Assembly (NCBI GenBank): GCA_025459265.1
Contig: JALOQX010000037.1
Location: forward strand, 1-42,978
DNA: 42,978 nt
Reading direction: 5' to 3'
Source of the DNA: Pirellulaceae bacterium
Lineage (GTDB): Bacteria > Planctomycetota > Planctomycetia > Pirellulales > Pirellulaceae
The stretch's first letter is position 1, and every line of letters begins with the position of its first letter. Below are positions 40,799-42,978 of the stretch, one piece after another. The notes below the pieces were generated by a model. The model made no database searches and was not told where the DNA came from. It saw only the letters and a program-made list of their open reading frames with translations. A program made the translations under genes and the position numbers.

Positions 40799-41490
40799 TT
40801 CGTCACGGGCGGACGGTTCCGCCGCACAAGCCGACTCTGCGGATCACGCGGCGTCGCCGGTGTCGGAGCAGGCTGCACCGAGCGTCGCGGCCCGCGCGCC
40901 GTGGTGACCGGCGAGCGCGACGGACTGGCCGGTCCGGCGTTGGATTCCAGCCAGACCTCCTCCCCGAACGCGTCCACTTCGTCCCCGTGCGATTCTCCGT
41001 CGCAGCACCCGGCTTCCGCAGCTACGTCACACGCCGAGCCGGTCGCGCAGCCGCAAACACCGCCGCAGCGCATGCCGCACAGGCCCCGCCAGAAGGTGAT
41101 CCAACCGCTGGGTGGACAGCAGCGCGGCCCGACCCATTGGCCGTAGTCGTCACAGGGATCGCAGGCGTCCGGCGGGTCGTACGCCCATTCCCCCCAGTAC
41201 ATCCGCCCGCAGCCGGCACGGCAACCAAGCAGACTGGACCAGAAACCATAACCGCACGGTGCACACGCCGGTCCGGCACACGCCGTCGCGCAATCGTCCG
41301 CACAATCGCCCGCGCAGTCATCCGCGCAGTCCTCGACCGCCACGGTGCCGCAATCCGCCAAGCGCGCCGAGGGAAAAAGCGGCCCGCAACCGTCCTGGCA
41401 GTAGTACGCGTGGGGCGACACGCAGCCGGACGCCATGAATGTCATCCACGTCAGAGAGATGATCCCAATCGCGGGTCGATAAGTTGCCAT
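40795..41490 (-). CDS. Cysteine-rich lipoprotein, unknown function
   Basis: A 231-residue putative lipoprotein with lipobox MASGC (Cys23). The mature protein has about 24 cysteines. A repeat stretch near 50-80 reads VEDCADDCAGDCADDCAT, then clusters such as GCRAGCG, DACDPCDD and LCGMRCGGVCGC. The C-terminal 60 residues are Ser/Pro/Arg-rich and probably disordered. Such many-cysteine lipoproteins are found in Planctomycetes, whose function I do not know; metal binding or disulfide-rich folding are possible. It lies first in the operon with the glycosylase gene. The ATG at 41490 begins the signal peptide. Confidence 0.78.
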   Translation of the reverse strand: MATYRPAIGIISLTWMTFMASGCVSPHAYYCQDGCGPLFPSARLADCGTVAVEDCADDCAGDCADDCATACAGPACAPCGYGFWSSLLGCRAGCGRMYWGEWAYDPPDACDPCDDYGQWVGPRCCPPSGWITFWRGLCGMRCGGVCGCATGSACDVAAEAGCCDGESHGDEVDAFGEEVWLESNAGPASPSRSPVTTARGPRRSVQPAPTPATPRDPQSRLVRRNRPPVTK

Positions 41491-41722
41491 GCCAGCTCCT
41501 CACAAAGCCGGACTCCGCGGCAGCCGGCCAACGGCAGGCGGATCCGTGGAGCTAGATATCGACCGGCAGTGGCCGGAGAATCGAGAAAATCGCTACAACC
41601 AGCACAATTTGCCGTGCCACGCGGTCTGGGCAAGGGAACGCTTCTTACCTATCTTGGCAGATACCGTGCCGCGGCTGCCGGAGGCGTGACAGGCTCGATG
41701 TGTGTAGCCAAGACTCAGCTTC

Positions 41723-42457
41723 ATGCCGGCGCTGAATGGGCCGCGCGATGAGAAACCAGTGCCCATGCCAGAGCCATTGCCTGAGCCAGACCCGAACGAG
41801 ACCGGATCTTGCGCGTCGTCCCCGAGCCTTGCCGAAGCGCTCCAGCGCCGCGGCCTCGAGCTACCCGCCGAGCAAGTGGTGCTTTGCGAGCGCTACTGTC
41901 GTCTGCTTTGGGACTGGAATCGGAAGCTGAACCTGACGCGGCACACGGATTATGACACGTTTGTGAGCCGCGACGTGGTCGACAGCTTGGAGCTGGCCAG
42001 GCTGCTGGCGCCGCGGGAGGAGGTGCTGGATGTCGGGAGCGGCGGTGGTGTGCCAGGAGTGCTGCTGGCCGTGCTCCGCCCCGACTTGGACGTGAGTTTG
42101 AGCGAGTCGGTGCAGAAGAAAGCGCGCGTGCTGCGGGCGATCGTAACCGCGCTGCCGCTGCGCGTGGCAGTTGACGCCTGCCGCGCGGAACACGTGCTGG
42201 AGGACCAGCGTTTCGACACCGTCGTGGCCCGGGCCGTCGGCCCGCTGTGGAAGATCCTCACGTGGCTCCAACCGCATTGGGCCTCGTTCGGCCGCCTCCT
42301 GCTGGTCAAGGGCCCGCGATGGGTCGAGGAGCGGGCGGCTGCCCGCGAACGCGGACTGCTCCAACGACTCGACCTGCGACGGGTCGCCGCCTATCCGTTG
42401 GCCGGTACGTCTTCCGAAAGCGTCATCCTGCAGCTGACCTACCGGCGCGACGCCTGA
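41723..42457 (+). CDS. rsmG: 16S rRNA (guanine527-N7)-methyltransferase RsmG
   Basis: A 244-residue Rossmann-fold methyltransferase that modifies G527 of 16S rRNA using S-adenosylmethionine. The helix LCERYCRLLWDWNRKLNLTR, then DYDTFVSRDVVDSLELARLL near 77, and the SAM motif VLDVGSGGGVPGVLLAVLRP near 100 are typical of RsmG/GidB. Further motifs are SVQKKARVLRAIVTAL near 129 and VVARAVGPLWKILTW near 165. The first 35 residues are Pro/Glu-rich (MPEPLPEPDPNE) and not part of the family core. The start at 41723 or the ATG at 41765 could be used; no strong ribosome site is seen at either. Loss of RsmG is known to affect streptomycin response in other bacteria. Confidence 0.93.
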   Translation: MPALNGPRDEKPVPMPEPLPEPDPNETGSCASSPSLAEALQRRGLELPAEQVVLCERYCRLLWDWNRKLNLTRHTDYDTFVSRDVVDSLELARLLAPREEVLDVGSGGGVPGVLLAVLRPDLDVSLSESVQKKARVLRAIVTALPLRVAVDACRAEHVLEDQRFDTVVARAVGPLWKILTWLQPHWASFGRLLLVKGPRWVEERAAARERGLLQRLDLRRVAAYPLAGTSSESVILQLTYRRDA

Positions 42458-42619
42458 ACGCTGCGGACAAGTCCTGGAGGGGCATCTGCTTCCTCTCGAA
42501 GTGAGGCCGGTGCGGGAGGCCCCGGCGCGCCGAGCGTCACGAGGGGTCCGGGGCGCGCCTGGGCGAACCGTTCCCAGGAGGATAGGGCAACCGGGGCGGG
42601 ACGGGGGGACGGGTCTGTT

Positions 42620-42866
42620 TAACCGCCGGGCCAGAGTCCGCCGGCAGGCGGACGGCGGCCCGCGCGCTGCAGGCCGGCGGCTCGCACCTGCACCCGTGCC
42701 ACACAACACGCAGCGCTCATCCTGGACATCCTGTCCATCCTGTCAACAAGAGCCCGTCACGATTGTCACCGCCGGCTGGGGCGGCCTCGACCGGCCGCGG
42801 GTGTGGTGGAGGCGCTGGGACTCGGCCGCCGTGCGTGGTGGTGGCCACACGTAGCCGATGATCTTC
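42620..42866 (-). repeat. Dispersed repeat, copy B (inverted copy of 21932-22169)
   Basis: About 247 bases matching copy A in reverse. It has an additional GACAGGATG unit, giving two ACAGGATG copies followed by TCCAGGATG. The outer end adjoins a hairpin (CCCCATGACC/GGTCATGGGG, 42870-42892) at the same place where copy A adjoins the CCCCCCGGTG hairpin. Confidence 0.85.
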
Positions 42867-42869
42867 GTG

Positions 42870-42942
42870 CCCCATGACCCGAGGTCATGGGGGGACGTCC
42901 GGGACGTCCCGCGACTGGGGTGAATGTGACAGGATCCTGTCA
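42870..42942. repeat. Cluster of perfect palindromes
   Basis: First a 10-bp hairpin, CCCCATGACC/GGTCATGGGG (42870-42892, loop CGA). Then two GGACGTCC palindromes (42893-42900 and 42902-42909). Then a perfect 16-base palindrome TGACAGGATCCTGTCA (42927-42942), which contains ACAGGAT and its inverse. Confidence 0.75.
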
Positions 42943-42978
42943 TGAGGCTTCTGATCGTTTAACCCGCAGCCGCAGGCG

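Larger units (their letters stand above)
42458..42978. other. Gene-free end of the window with repeats
   Basis: No gene is supported in this stretch. It contains the second copy of the 240-bp repeat (42620-42866) and a run of palindromes after it. The last bases (CCCGCAGCCGCAGGCG) may begin another repeat that continues outside the window. Confidence 0.5.

Overview
The window looks like chromosomal DNA of a Planctomycetota bacterium, probably Pirellulales-like. It is GC-rich and densely coded. The call rests on several traits: a SpoVG carrying an inserted zinc ribbon, PQQ-like propeller proteins starting with a DWPQWRGP-type motif, a secreted deacetylase/FG-GAP protein, transglutaminase-like exported proteins, small cysteine-rich lipoproteins, and many short palindromic repeats between genes. 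No tRNA, rRNA, prophage, transposase gene or CRISPR array was recognised. Genus cannot be given from the sequence alone.

Layout. Positions 1-3823 (+) hold the lactate-utilisation set lutA (partial)-lutB-lutC, then an endonuclease/exonuclease/phosphatase protein and an orphan MT-A70 adenine methyltransferase. Positions 3859-6771 (-) hold a PAS-GAF-receiver protein followed by a membrane metallophosphoesterase. Positions 7137-9759 hold a small two-helix membrane protein, a coiled-coil membrane protein and a DCC-family protein. Positions 9776-14479 (-) read tyrA, purL (with PurS-like N-terminus), purQ. Positions 14702-17755 hold a GspF-like protein, a class IV aminotransferase and an exported alpha/beta hydrolase. 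Positions 17958-21556 hold a small lipoprotein, two tandem transglutaminase-like proteins (the first without the catalytic Cys and His) and a HEAT-repeat protein. Positions 21557-22738 have no convincing gene but hold three kinds of repeat.

Positions 22739-27122 (+) carry a PQQ-like propeller protein, a membrane protein, and ispE-spoVG behind a good promoter. Positions 27156-34169 (-) look like one operon: exported deacetylase/FG-GAP protein, a nucleotidyltransferase-galactokinase fusion, a small membrane protein, a NupG-like transporter and a CinA C-terminal amidohydrolase. This is the best candidate for an uncharacterised pathway (sugar uptake and activation). Divergent glmS (-) and kdsB-pyrG-DUF1844 (+) follow, linking envelope-sugar precursors with CTP supply. 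Positions 39609-41490 (-) encode a cysteine-rich lipoprotein, an alkyladenine glycosylase and an unknown protein with 4-bp overlaps. rsmG (+) lies near the end.

Repeats are the most unusual feature. A 240-bp sequence occurs twice in inverted orientation about 20 kb apart, next to hairpins whose structure is kept but whose sequence differs. A 54-bp hairpin unit is tandemly repeated. A terminal-inverted-repeat element appears to have inserted in frame within a signal peptide. A 39-bp relative supplies the stop codons of two convergent genes.
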